A DNA stretch of 38,180 nucleotides, taken from the NCBI GenBank assembly GCA_046728155.1, contig JBKPDY010000049.1, positions 1 to 38,180 of the forward strand. The letters run 5' to 3'. Under the pieces are notes generated by a model, which was not told where the DNA came from, ran no database searches, and saw only the letters and a program-made list of their open reading frames with translations. A program made the translations under genes and the position numbers. The stretch is from CAWDLX01 sp046728155 (GTDB lineage: Bacteria; Actinomycetota; Actinomycetes; Mycobacteriales; Micromonosporaceae). This document shows, piece after piece, positions 26,922-35,441 of the stretch (position 1 is the first letter of the stretch; each line of letters begins with the position of its first letter).

Positions 26922-28679
26922 TCAGGCCAGCTCGGGCGGCAAGTCCGCGGGTTGCGGCGAGGCGAACTCCGCCAGCATGGCCGCCACACGATGACGGACG
27001 TGGTCCACCACGCTGTCCACTGTGACGGTTGTCGACTCTCCGGTCGCCCGCGACCGCACCTCTACCGCGTCCTGGGCGAGCGAGCGCGTGCTGACGACGA
27101 GGCGCAGCGGCGCACCGATCAGGTCGGCGTCGGCGAACTGAACGCCTGGTCGCTGCCCACGGTCGTCGTGCAGCACCTCGACCCCGGCCGCCCAGAGTTC
27201 GTCGTACAGCCGGTCGGCGACTTCGCCGGCCCGGTCGCCGTCGAGTTGGCAGAGGTGTACATGGTACGGCGCAACGGTTATCGGCAGCCGCAGGCCCCGA
27301 TCGTCGCGGTGTTCCTCGGCGACGCAGGCGAGGAGTCGGCCGACGCCGATGCCGTAGCTGCCCATCATGATCGGGCGGCGTTCGCCGTCCCGGTCGAGAT
27401 AGGTCGCCCCGGCCGCGGCGGAGTACCGGTCGCCGAGCTTGAAGATGTTGCCCACCTCGACCCCGCGAGTGGTGTGCAGCGGTGCACCGCATTGGACGCA
27501 AGGGTCGCCGTCAGTGGCGGCCGCGATGTCGGCGGCGTGGTCAATGGTGAAGTCGCGTCCGGCGTTGACGTTGCGCAGATGGAAACCGATGCGGTTGGCG
27601 CCGCCGACCAGGTTCGGACTCGCCCGCACCAGGTCGTCGACGACCACGGTGGCGCCCTTCACGCCGACCGGGGAACCGTAGCCGGCGACGGCTCCGATGG
27701 AGGCGATCTCATCATCGGTCATCGCCCGCAGATCGGCGGCGTGCAGTACGTTGGCGAGCTTGGTCTCGTTGAGCTGCATGTCACCACGTACGAGCGCCAG
27801 CACGAGTTCCACCGGAGTACCCGGTCGTTCGACGGCCATGAACAACGCCTTCGCGGTCCGCTCGATCGGGATGCCCAGCGCCACCAGCGACTCGATCGTC
27901 GTGGCGTCCGGGGTGGCGAACTCCTCCAGCGGCAACTCCGGCTCGGGCGTGATCGTCGGCTTGACGAACGTCGCCACCTGACGGTTGGCGCGGTAGCCGC
28001 AGGCGTCGCAGAGAACGAGCGTGTCCTCGCCGACCGGTGTGGTGTACATGAACTCGTGCGCGAGGTGGCCACCCATCATGCCCACGTCCGACGCGACGGC
28101 GAGCACCGGCAGGCCGCAGCGGGCGAACGTCGCGAAGTACGCCCGGTACTGGGCGATGTACTGGCGGTGAAGCCCAGCCTCATCCGCGTCGAGGCTGTAC
28201 GCGTCCTTCATCCGGAACTCGCGGACCCGGATCAGGCCGGCCCTCGGGCGCGGATCGTCGCGGAACTTGGTCTGGATCTGGTAGACCATCCGCGGCAGAT
28301 CCCGGTACGAGTCGATCTCGGTGCGGCACAGGTCGACCACGACCTCCTCATGGGTCATCGCGAGTACCATCGGCCGGTCGCGACGATCGGTGAACCGGAC
28401 CATCTCCGGCCCAACCTGGTCGTAGCGACCACTCTCCCGCCACACCTCGGCCGGATGCACCACCGGCATGGAGAGCTCCTGGCCGCCGATCATCTCCTGT
28501 TCGGATTGAAGAATGTCTTCGATCTTGCGCATGCTCCGCCAGCCGAGCGGTAGGGCGGAGAAGATCCCCTGCCCGAGTTGACGGAGCATGCCGGCCCGCA
28601 GCAACAGCTGGTGGCCTTCGGACTCAGATCGGCCCGGTGCGGTACGCAGCGTCGTGCCGAACAACTGGGACATCTTCAT
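26922..28679 (-). CDS. proS: Prolyl-tRNA synthetase
   Basis: This is a 585-aa bacterial-type ProRS. Class II motif 2 is visible in TKFRDDPRPRAGLIRVREF and motif 3 in GSYGIGVGRLLACVAEEH; THEEVV and RMKDAYS are also typical. Between motifs 2 and 3 lies the INS editing domain (about 230-400), which clears Ala-tRNAPro, and the C-terminal anticodon-binding domain follows. The ATG at 28679 follows AAGGAG at 12 bases; a second ATG at 28673 is less well placed. A candidate leader peptide and hairpin precede it. Confidence 0.96.
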   Translation of the reverse strand: MKMSQLFGTTLRTAPGRSESEGHQLLLRAGMLRQLGQGIFSALPLGWRSMRKIEDILQSEQEMIGGQELSMPVVHPAEVWRESGRYDQVGPEMVRFTDRRDRPMVLAMTHEEVVVDLCRTEIDSYRDLPRMVYQIQTKFRDDPRPRAGLIRVREFRMKDAYSLDADEAGLHRQYIAQYRAYFATFARCGLPVLAVASDVGMMGGHLAHEFMYTTPVGEDTLVLCDACGYRANRQVATFVKPTITPEPELPLEEFATPDATTIESLVALGIPIERTAKALFMAVERPGTPVELVLALVRGDMQLNETKLANVLHAADLRAMTDDEIASIGAVAGYGSPVGVKGATVVVDDLVRASPNLVGGANRIGFHLRNVNAGRDFTIDHAADIAAATDGDPCVQCGAPLHTTRGVEVGNIFKLGDRYSAAAGATYLDRDGERRPIMMGSYGIGVGRLLACVAEEHRDDRGLRLPITVAPYHVHLCQLDGDRAGEVADRLYDELWAAGVEVLHDDRGQRPGVQFADADLIGAPLRLVVSTRSLAQDAVEVRSRATGESTTVTVDSVVDHVRHRVAAMLAEFASPQPADLPPELA

Positions 28680-28731
28680 GCAGACTCAGGACTCCTTGGC
28701 AGAGCGGACGGACGGAAGCGGTGAGCGGGCG

Positions 28732-28769
28732 GTCCGCCGGGCCGAGGTCGATGCCTAGGCCCGGCGGGC
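28732..28769 (-). promoter_or_regulatory. GC-rich hairpin in the proS leader, possible attenuator
   Basis: Twelve-base arms (28732-28743 and 28758-28769) pair with one mismatch or wobble around a 14-base loop. The loop contains the TAG stop of the leader ORF. Its position between leader peptide and proS suggests attenuation by ribosome stalling, but no competing antiterminator helix was established. Confidence 0.45.
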
Positions 28770-28850
28770 CGGCACGCTAGGTCGATGAGTCCAGCCCGTG
28801 GGGGAGGCGAGGGCGCGCAGTGTGGCGTTCATCACGGTCACTGCGTGCAC
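28755..28850 (-). CDS. Candidate proS leader peptide, 31 aa
   Basis: The GTG start at 28850 is preceded at 5 bases by a very strong Shine-Dalgarno, GGAGGTG (28862-28856), and a TAGACT -10 lies at 28884-28879. The peptide begins MHAVTVMNATLRALASPTGW and ends SVPARRA. Its second half has three Pro codons (CCC, CCT, CCG), and its stop falls in the loop of the following hairpin. The ribosome-binding site and geometry are seen; control of proS by Pro-tRNA level is inference. Confidence 0.5.
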   Translation of the reverse strand: MHAVTVMNATLRALASPTGWTHRPSVPARRA

Positions 28851-29098
28851 GGATCCACCTCCAGTCCTGTCCGGCTCGAGTCTAACGGCCACTGTCGACC
28901 GATGTCCCGATCCCCCACAGAGTGACCACAGTGGACGATGAGACACCCGACCGTTACACCGGGACGACGCAGGCGACCGGTACGACGTAGCATCGGCTGC
29001 GGTCGGCATGTTGATCACGACCCCCGCGCGGACCTGCCGGCCGCTGAGGCGCCCGACACCCACGAGGACACGGGCGTGGTCCGCGCCGAAGGAGCGAT
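28851..29098. other. Divergent upstream region of proS leader and lytic transglycosylase
   Basis: No coding frame is convincing. It contains the minus-strand TAGACT -10 for the proS leader and one copy of the recurring CCACAGTGGAC palindrome (28924-28934). It ends with AAGGAG (29089-29094) serving the gene at 29099. Confidence 0.45.
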
Positions 29099-30112
29099 AT
29101 GGATCCGCGCCGATGGAATGATGACACCCCCCCATCCGGCTACGAGTCGCATGAGTCCGCACCGCGTTATCCACGCGTCCCCCGTCACCGCAGCCCCGCC
29201 GAGTCGTCCCGGCCTGGCAGCCGCGTGGGCCGCTACCGGTCGGCCATCGCCGTCGCCGCGGCGTTTGCCGTCGTTCTCGGGCTGGGAACCGTCGGTTGGA
29301 TCGCGCTTCGCCCCGGCGGCGAGCCGGTACGCGTGGTCGGCGATCCCAGCACCTCAGCGGCGGTTCTCGACCCAGGCCCGTCGACCGTGACGCCGACCGC
29401 CGCGGCCCCGACAACCACCAGGCCCAAGCCCAGTCCAAAGAGGACGACCGTGCGGCCGCGGCCGACACCGACGCAGAAGCCACCCGCCGCGCAGAAGCCG
29501 CCGCCGCCACCGTCGCCGGTACCGTCCAGCTCGAGCTGCACCCAGCATCCGGGTCCGGACGCGTCGAAGAGTGTGGTCATTGCCGCGCTCGCCGACGCCG
29601 GCGCGCGGGACTACTGGAGCGGGGTCGTCCCGCCCACCGGGGCCGTCACACCCCTGCCGCCGTTCCAGGTCGAGGCGCGGCTGATGGACGCGTTCGCCTG
29701 GACCGAGAGCAGTTGGCAGTCGACGGTCATCGCCTGCGACGGCGGGATCGGGCTGATGCAGCTGATGCCCGACAACGTGACATTCCTCAACCAGCGGTTC
29801 GGCACGAACTTCGACGTTCACACGGTCAGCGGAAACACCGCTCTCGGCGCGACGTACATCGAGTGGCTCACGGCGTACTTCGGGACGTACTACTTCGGTT
29901 CGTACGACCTGATGAACGCAACCGCGCCGATCGGGACCGGCGGGGTCACGCTCTCCCTGCTCGATGTCGTGATCGCGGCGTACAACGTCGGGCCGGACGC
30001 GGTGGAGGACACCCACGGTACGGCCGACGGCAGCGACGACACGCTCTCGATCCCGAACGGCGGCTACGTGACGCGGGTTCACGACGCGTACACGAGCCAA
30101 CCGTGGCTCTGA
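29099..30112 (+). CDS. Membrane-anchored lytic transglycosylase (SLT fold)
   Basis: This is a 337-aa protein. A polar N-terminus (1-45) is followed by one transmembrane segment (about 47-70) and a Pro/Thr/Lys-rich wall-spanning linker (about 95-145). The extracellular goose-lysozyme/SLT-like domain has the catalytic Glu203 in AFAWTESSWQS and the SLT signature GGIGLMQLMPDN (215-226), then AAYNVGPDAV. It should cleave the MurNAc-GlcNAc bond of peptidoglycan. Cys147 and Cys213 could form a disulfide. The start is well supported by AAGGAG 5 bases before the ATG. Confidence 0.9.
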   Translation: MDPRRWNDDTPPSGYESHESAPRYPRVPRHRSPAESSRPGSRVGRYRSAIAVAAAFAVVLGLGTVGWIALRPGGEPVRVVGDPSTSAAVLDPGPSTVTPTAAAPTTTRPKPSPKRTTVRPRPTPTQKPPAAQKPPPPPSPVPSSSSCTQHPGPDASKSVVIAALADAGARDYWSGVVPPTGAVTPLPPFQVEARLMDAFAWTESSWQSTVIACDGGIGLMQLMPDNVTFLNQRFGTNFDVHTVSGNTALGATYIEWLTAYFGTYYFGSYDLMNATAPIGTGGVTLSLLDVVIAAYNVGPDAVEDTHGTADGSDDTLSIPNGGYVTRVHDAYTSQPWL

Positions 30113-30228
30113 CCCACGTTATGCCCCGCGAGAATCGCTCGTTCGCGCGCGAATCCGCGAGACGCCGTCGACACTCTGACGCAATTTGTCAGGGAGCTGG
30201 TACGCCGAGGGCGTCCGACGCCGCCCCG

Positions 30229-30234
30229 TACCGT
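30229..30234 (+). promoter_or_regulatory. -10 element for leaderless CocE-like gene
   Basis: TACCGT lies 7 bases before the GTG at 30242, the same arrangement as for the HisH-like gene. Confidence 0.45.
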
Positions 30235-30241
30235 CGGAACG

Positions 30242-31954
30242 GTGAGCCTTGCTGCATCCCGGTCCGTGCGCGCCAACAGTTTGCCGTCCCCGCGATTGCG
30301 GGACCGGGCGGCGGCTCCGGTAGCCGCGGCCCTGCGGCGCGCGCTTTCGGCGCCGCGGCCGATGACCCATGACGTACGGGTGCGCCGGGGCATCGGTATC
30401 CGCGCCCGCGACGGCGTCATCCTGCGTACGGATCACTACGCTCCCAGGCTCGAGGACGCCCCGACGGTTCTCGTGCGCACCCCGTACGGGCGGCGCGGCT
30501 TCAACGCGCTCGCCGCTCGGATGCTCGCCAGCCTCGGCTTCCATGTGCTCGTCTCCAGCTGTCGGGGCACGGCCGACTCCGGGGGGCCGTTCGACCCGCT
30601 GCGCAACGAGCGGGCCGACGGACTGGACACAGTGGAATGGCTGCGCCGGCAGCCCTGGTTCGACGGCCGGCTCGGCACGTTCGGGCCCAGTTACGTCGGC
30701 TACACGCAGTGGGCCATCGCCGACGTGCCCGAGCTCGCGGCGATGGCCACCGCCGTCACGGCTTCGCAGTTCCGCGACCCCGTGTACGCCGGCAGGTCCT
30801 TTGCACTGCACACGACGCTCGCGTGGGCGAGCATCCTGGCCGCGCAGAAGAGGCCGTGGTCGGCCGCCGCGATGGAACTGCTGCGCGGTCAACCGAAGCT
30901 GGAGCGAGCCCTCGGTCACGTCCCTATCGGCGATGCCGACCGGATCGCCACCGGCACCGAGGTGGGCTTCTTCCGCCGCTGGCTGGTGCTGGCCGGCGCC
31001 GACCCGGACGAGATCGAGGCGTACTGGCGTGACCTCGCCCATGACGGCCGCCTGCCGGAGGTCCGGGCGCCGGTCCTCATGGTCGGCGGTTTCCACGACA
31101 TCTTCCTGCCCTGGCAGTTGCGCGACTACGCGACGCTGCGCGCCGCCGGATCCCGGCCGCAGCTGACGATCGGGCCGTGGACACACGGCTCGTCCGGGCT
31201 GCTCGCCACGACGCTACGGGAGAGTGCGCAGTGGCTGCGCGCTCACCTGCACGGGGAGGCGGACCTGCTGCGGCGGCGACCGGTACGGGTCTTCGTGCAG
31301 AACGCCGGGTGGCGTGAGTACGACGACTGGCCGCCCGACCCGGGCGAGTCGCATCCGTGGTACCTGCACGGTGGAGGCGTCCTCGCCCCTTCCGGCCCAC
31401 GTCCGTCCACACCGGACACATTCCAGTACGATCCGGCCGATCCGACGCCCTCGGTGGGCGGACCCGTACTGCTGTCCACTGTGTCCCGCCCGCGGGACAA
31501 CCGGGCGCTGGAGGCCCGCCCGGATGTGCTGGTGTACACCGGCGAGGTGCTGGGACAGGATCTCCAGATCGTGGGTCCCGTCAGCGCGACCGTGTACGCG
31601 TTGTCGTCCCGACCGTACACCGATGTCTTCGTCCGGCTCTGTGATGTGGCACCGGACGGTGAGTCGCGCAACGTCTGCGACGGCTTGGAGCGGGTCACGC
31701 CAGGCCGGTACCCGGTCAGCGGCGACGGCGTGTCCATTGTCGACGTAGAGCTCTGGCCGGCCGGGCACCGGTTCCGGGCCGGGCATCGCCTTCGGGTTCA
31801 GGTCTCGGGTGGCGCCCATCCCCGCTACGCCCGCAACACGGGCACCGGCAGTCCATTGTGGAGCGCCGACGTGACGCAGATGACGCCGGTGCAGGTACAG
31901 GTCTGGCACGACCCCGACCATCCGTCGGTGATCCGGCTGCCCGTCGTCGGGTGA
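30242..31954 (+). CDS. CocE/NonD-family hydrolase (S15 fold)
   Basis: This is a 570-aa hydrolase of the cocaine esterase / X-Pro dipeptidyl-peptidase family. Its alpha/beta core has the nucleophile Ser150 in GTFGPSYVGY, Asp286 in VGGFHDIFLPW and His315 in GPWTHGSSG. The C-terminal half is the jelly-roll domain of the family (for example LWPAGHRFRAGHRLRVQVSG). The substrate is unknown; members hydrolyse acyl esters and peptides. There is no typical signal peptide, only a basic N-terminal stretch. A later ATG at 30362 begins closer to the conserved domain, but the leaderless -10 supports GTG 30242. Confidence 0.9.
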   Translation: MSLAASRSVRANSLPSPRLRDRAAAPVAAALRRALSAPRPMTHDVRVRRGIGIRARDGVILRTDHYAPRLEDAPTVLVRTPYGRRGFNALAARMLASLGFHVLVSSCRGTADSGGPFDPLRNERADGLDTVEWLRRQPWFDGRLGTFGPSYVGYTQWAIADVPELAAMATAVTASQFRDPVYAGRSFALHTTLAWASILAAQKRPWSAAAMELLRGQPKLERALGHVPIGDADRIATGTEVGFFRRWLVLAGADPDEIEAYWRDLAHDGRLPEVRAPVLMVGGFHDIFLPWQLRDYATLRAAGSRPQLTIGPWTHGSSGLLATTLRESAQWLRAHLHGEADLLRRRPVRVFVQNAGWREYDDWPPDPGESHPWYLHGGGVLAPSGPRPSTPDTFQYDPADPTPSVGGPVLLSTVSRPRDNRALEARPDVLVYTGEVLGQDLQIVGPVSATVYALSSRPYTDVFVRLCDVAPDGESRNVCDGLERVTPGRYPVSGDGVSIVDVELWPAGHRFRAGHRLRVQVSGGAHPRYARNTGTGSPLWSADVTQMTPVQVQVWHDPDHPSVIRLPVVG

Positions 31955-31977
31955 GCTGCGCCCGTGCGGTGGGACGG

Positions 31978-32187
31978 CTACAGGTAGAAGCCGCCGACGG
32001 GTTCGGGGTCGGGTGTCGACACGGGCGGCGTGCCGTCGCGCAGAGCCAAGAGCTCGGCCAGGGTCGCCCCACCGCTCGGGACGCCGTCGGCCCGACCGAG
32101 CCACGCCCCCACCTCGGCGTAGGAGAGTCGACCGGTGGATGTCCCGACTGTCTTCGCAGATCCGAGACGGGTCGTCTGATCATCCAC
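31978..32187 (-). CDS. Small hypothetical protein, 69 aa
   Basis: The frame from GTG 32187 has strong GC bias at third positions and ends at the TAG 31978-31980, just beyond the convergent hydrolase stop. It contains STGRLSYAEVGAWLGRADG and ends PVSTPDPEPVGGFYL. No family was recognised and no Shine-Dalgarno is seen. The frame is open further upstream to 32430 but composition becomes non-coding, so the start is uncertain. Confidence 0.4.
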   Translation of the reverse strand: MDDQTTRLGSAKTVGTSTGRLSYAEVGAWLGRADGVPSGGATLAELLALRDGTPPVSTPDPEPVGGFYL

Positions 32188-32264
32188 AATGGATACTTCG
32201 GAAATATTGGTCCCGTGCGGTGGGCTGAATTGTTCGGGTTTAAGCGCCTTCCCGGCCGGTGCCG

Positions 32265-32319
32265 AGATCGTTTCCGTACAGAAGGACAGACTCGCTGCGC
32301 GATTGTACGGAAACGATCT
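32265..32319. repeat. Perfect 16-bp inverted repeat with 23-bp spacer
   Basis: AGATCGTTTCCGTACA (32265-32280) and its exact complement (32304-32319) lie between the small ORF and the SPFH gene. Either a two-half-site operator or a stem-loop in the SPFH 5' leader is possible. The surrounding 200 bases are noticeably richer in A and T than the genes. Confidence 0.75.
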
Positions 32320-32410
32320 TCTTGGCCTGGGAACGCGCTGGGTGAAGAGGTTGGAGCTGGAGGGTTGACAGATCGGCCATAGTGGACCTGCCGATGCGCG
32401 AGGAGGCGGA

Positions 32411-33802
32411 ATGTCCAGCGAGAACCGCAATGCGTACCTCGACCAGGTCGTGGCCCAGCAGGTCCAGCTCGAGCAGGATCTGCGATCGAAGCGGTCCGTG
32501 CCCCTCGGTTACAGCGCCCCGGCCGCGGCTGGACGAGCCGAAGCGGCGCCACCAGCCGGGGCACCCGGGGCTGGGCCGGTGGCCGCTGGCCCGACGGCGC
32601 CCGCGATGGACGTGCGGATCAGTGGGTTCTGGCGATGGAGGACGGTGCTCGTACCGCCGAACGCGTTCGTCGTGCACACCCGCCGGGGCGAGGCGGAGCC
32701 GCGGCACATCGGGATGGGCGTCTCGTTCCGGTTCAATCCGGCGACCGACTCGTACCTCGTCGTGCCGGGTGCGATGCAGACCGTGCTGATCAATGCGTAC
32801 TGCATCTGCCGGGAGTTGCAGGGCGTGCTCGTGCAGGCGTACGTGCAGTGGATCATCGAGGACTTCGGGTCCGCGTACCGCAAGCTGGACTTCGGCGATC
32901 CCGACGAGCCGATGCGCTTGGTCAACCTGCAGCTCAAGGAGCAGGCTGAGGCGGCGATCAAGGACAAGGTCGCCACGATGAGTGTGCACGAGGTACTCAG
33001 CGACAAGCAGCCGATCGTGGAGGAGCTCACCGAACGGCTCCGCGCGCTCGCGGAGGGAGAGAACGAACCGGACAGCGGTGGGCTCGGCCTGCGCATCGTC
33101 ACCGTGCAGATCAAGGAGGCCGTGGTCAGCTCGCCCACCTTGTGGGAGAACCTGCAGAAGCCGTTCCGGGCCGAGCAGGCCAGGATTGCTCGGCTGGCCG
33201 AGCTGGATGCCGAGGAGGTGATCTCGGCCCGGGAGCTCAGCACCGCGCGGTCCACGGAGACCCAGCGGCTAGAGAACGAGCGCGACCTCGCCGATAAGCG
33301 GGCCGTGAACGAGGCGGCCGCGTTCGACCGTGAGGCGGACGAGGCTGCCCGCCGGGCACAGCGCGGACAGGAGGACGACCGCCACCTGGCCGAGCTCAGG
33401 AACGACACCGCGCTGCAGGCGTTGGCCTTGGAGCGGGCGCGCGATGCGGAGGAGCTCGAGGTCGGCCGACTTCGGCTGCACCGCGAGAACGAACTACGCC
33501 AGATCACCCTCGATGGTGAGCTGGCCGCGGCTCGGGCCCGGACCGATGCGGCACACGCGACCGACCTGCTCCGGCTGGAGCGCGAACGGATCAAGGCGGC
33601 ACTCGACAATGAGCAGACGACCGAGGCTATCCAGGCAAAGCTCGTCGCGGCCCTCCCCGACATCGTGGCGAAGCTGCCCAAACCCGACGAGTTGCGAGCG
33701 GTCACGATCGGGGGGACCCAGTCGACCACGGTCAGCGGTCTGGTCGCGGAACTGGCGGCCGTCGTCAGTGCCCTGCGATCGGTGGTCCCGCCGACCGATT
33801 AG
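32411..33802 (+). CDS. Soluble SPFH/Band 7 domain protein
   Basis: This is a 463-aa protein. After a Pro/Ala-rich N-terminus (about 30-65), residues about 70-260 form an SPFH/Band 7-like domain (for example VLVPPNAFVVHTRRGE, QAYVQWIIEDFG, IVTVQIKEAVVSS). A long charged coiled coil follows (about 255-410, RLAELDAEEVISARELSTAR onward). Unlike flotillins and stomatins there is no transmembrane or hairpin segment, so it is probably cytoplasmic or peripheral. SPFH proteins assemble into cage-like oligomers at membranes. A strong GAGGAGG precedes the ATG. Confidence 0.83.
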   Translation: MSSENRNAYLDQVVAQQVQLEQDLRSKRSVPLGYSAPAAAGRAEAAPPAGAPGAGPVAAGPTAPAMDVRISGFWRWRTVLVPPNAFVVHTRRGEAEPRHIGMGVSFRFNPATDSYLVVPGAMQTVLINAYCICRELQGVLVQAYVQWIIEDFGSAYRKLDFGDPDEPMRLVNLQLKEQAEAAIKDKVATMSVHEVLSDKQPIVEELTERLRALAEGENEPDSGGLGLRIVTVQIKEAVVSSPTLWENLQKPFRAEQARIARLAELDAEEVISARELSTARSTETQRLENERDLADKRAVNEAAAFDREADEAARRAQRGQEDDRHLAELRNDTALQALALERARDAEELEVGRLRLHRENELRQITLDGELAAARARTDAAHATDLLRLERERIKAALDNEQTTEAIQAKLVAALPDIVAKLPKPDELRAVTIGGTQSTTVSGLVAELAAVVSALRSVVPPTD

Positions 33803-33837
33803 GCGCGACGGCGCTCACTCCACGGCGCCGCAGCTGT

Positions 33838-33873
33838 GAACGCTTGTGGTCGCCAGGACAACCACACATGTTC
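33838..33873. terminator. Imperfect terminator-like hairpin, relative of 7640-7671
   Basis: GAAC and GTTC close an interrupted stem that also pairs TGTGGT with ACCACA. The core wording (GTGAACG, TTGTGGT, GCCAGG, CAACCACA) matches the hairpin at 7640. It lies between convergent genes. Confidence 0.5.
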
Positions 33874-33905
33874 ATCGCTCAGGCTTCGTCCACTATGGAT
33901 GGTGG

Positions 33906-34316
33906 CTACCTATCCGTACGGATGAGAGCGATGACCGGAATGACCCGCTTGGTGCTGCGCTGGTACTCGGCGAAACCGGGGTAGCGCCGTGACTGCACCG
34001 CGTAGATCCGGTCGTGTTCCTTGCCGGTGATCACGTCGGCTCGGGCGGGGTAGGTCTGCGTACCCATCTCGACCGTAACGTGCGGATCGCTGACCAGGTT
34101 GTGGTACCAGTCGGGATTGGAGTCCGAACCGCCCTTGGAGGCGAACACGTACACCCGGTCCCCTTCGCGCAGGTACATCACCGGGTTGACCCGCTCGGTG
34201 CCGGTGCGCCGGCCTTTGGTGTGCAGCAGGAGCAGCGGCGCACCCTCGAAGTTGCCACCGACACGGCCCTGGTTGGCGCGGAACTCCTCGATGATCTTCG
34301 TGTTCCAGTCCGGCAC
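33906..34316 (-). CDS. Deazaflavin (F420)-dependent nitroreductase family protein
   Basis: This is a 136-aa split-barrel protein of the DDN family, which uses reduced F420 for reductions. Characteristic stretches are LLLLHTKGRRTGTERVNPVMYL, YVFASKGGSDSNPDWYHNLV and PHVTVEMGTQTYPARA. The family's usual length is about 140-150 aa. The GTG at 34316 is chosen because AGGAGG sits 6 bases before it; a longer frame to 34361 would pass through that ribosome-binding site. F420 use fits an actinomycete host. Confidence 0.9.
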   Translation of the reverse strand: MPDWNTKIIEEFRANQGRVGGNFEGAPLLLLHTKGRRTGTERVNPVMYLREGDRVYVFASKGGSDSNPDWYHNLVSDPHVTVEMGTQTYPARADVITGKEHDRIYAVQSRRYPGFAEYQRSTKRVIPVIALIRTDR

Positions 34317-34421
34317 GACCAGCCTCCTTCCTGTCAACGTCGTCGCATCCAGTATCGACACGCCGGGGCGAGTTGCGCCTGTACACCGGCCGCGATGGAT
34401 CCCCGGTAGAGTCGCGCAACC

Positions 34422-35402
34422 ATGACTGGCGTACGGCTGCGCATCGTCCTCGTCCTGGCCGTCGTCTGTGTGGTCGCCATGGTCGCGGCAACCGTATGGT
34501 CGGTCCGGGGCGGCGGCAACGCCGCCCGACCAGCCGCCGCGCTGGCTCCATCAGGGAGCAGCCCAAGCGCGTCGCCCGAACAGTCCGCGTCACTGCAGCC
34601 ACGACCGACCGCCTCGCGGCTGCCGCGGCCGACCGCGTCGCCGAGTCGCGTGCTGTTGCCGCCTCGACCGCCCTCCAAGAAAGGCGTGAGCACCTGGGAT
34701 TTCCCCGGCGTCGGCGCGGCGCTGACCGACGTCCACGCCGTGTGGTACTACAACTGGTCGGCTGATCCCACGGCCAACGCCGGCAGATCGGCCGAGTTCG
34801 TTCCCATGATCTGGGGCGCCGGCTCGGTCGCTCCGTCCACACTGGACCGAGCGAAGGCGGCCGGCACCACGATCCTCGGGTTCAACGAACCAGACTTCGC
34901 CAGCCAGGCGAACATGACCGTCGATCAGGCGCTGAGCCTCTGGCCGCGGCTGCAGGCGACCGGTCGAGGGCTCGGCAGCCCAGCCGTGGCGACCGGCGGA
35001 GCCACGGCGGGCGGCTGGTTGGACCGGTTCATGACCGGAGCACGGGCCCGTGGGCTGCGGGTCGACTTCATCACGCTGCATTGGTACGGCTCGGACTTCG
35101 GTTCGGGTGCCGTCGGGCAGCTGGAAAGCTACGTCAGCGCCGTCCACGACCGGTACCACGTGCCGATCTGGCTCACCGAGTTCGCGCTGATCCGGTTCGG
35201 CGATCAGGGCGCCACCTATCCGACCGCGTCCGAGGAGGTCGCATTCATCCGGGGTGCTACGGCGATGCTGAACGGGTTGCCTTATGTGGAGCGTTACGCG
35301 TGGTTCGCCCTCCCGACGGCGAAGGACGCCGATGCGACCGGTCTCTACCGCGATGGCGCCACACCGACCCCGGCAGGCGCCGCCTATCGTGCGGTGCCGT
35401 AG
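34422..35402 (+). CDS. Secreted or anchored GH128-like glycoside hydrolase
   Basis: This is a 326-aa protein. An N-terminal hydrophobic segment (about 6-27) acts as signal or anchor, a Ser/Pro linker (about 40-85) follows, then a (beta/alpha)8 domain of the asl1-like/GH128 type. It has KKGVSTWDFPG, VWYYNWSA, the probable acid/base Glu156 in LGFNEPDF and the probable nucleophile Glu253 in IWLTEFAL. GH128 enzymes cleave beta-1,3-glucan. A TAGAGT -10-like element lies 9 bases before the ATG. Confidence 0.85.
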   Translation: MTGVRLRIVLVLAVVCVVAMVAATVWSVRGGGNAARPAAALAPSGSSPSASPEQSASLQPRPTASRLPRPTASPSRVLLPPRPPSKKGVSTWDFPGVGAALTDVHAVWYYNWSADPTANAGRSAEFVPMIWGAGSVAPSTLDRAKAAGTTILGFNEPDFASQANMTVDQALSLWPRLQATGRGLGSPAVATGGATAGGWLDRFMTGARARGLRVDFITLHWYGSDFGSGAVGQLESYVSAVHDRYHVPIWLTEFALIRFGDQGATYPTASEEVAFIRGATAMLNGLPYVERYAWFALPTAKDADATGLYRDGATPTPAGAAYRAVP

Positions 35403-35429
35403 CCCTCGGAAATCGGTTGCTCGGCGCCG

Positions 35430-35435
35430 TACGGT
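35430..35435 (+). promoter_or_regulatory. -10 element for leaderless GNAT gene
   Basis: TACGGT lies 6 bases before the GTG at 35442. Confidence 0.45.
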
Positions 35436-35441
35436 GTCGGC

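Noticed and set aside
26823..28553. 576-aa + strand open frame
   Set aside because: It is antisense to proS and typA, with no family features; a GC-rich shadow.
28680..28884. T-box riboswitch before proS
   Set aside because: The conserved T-box antiterminator sequence (AGGGTGGNACCGCG-like) is not present; a leader-peptide model fits better.
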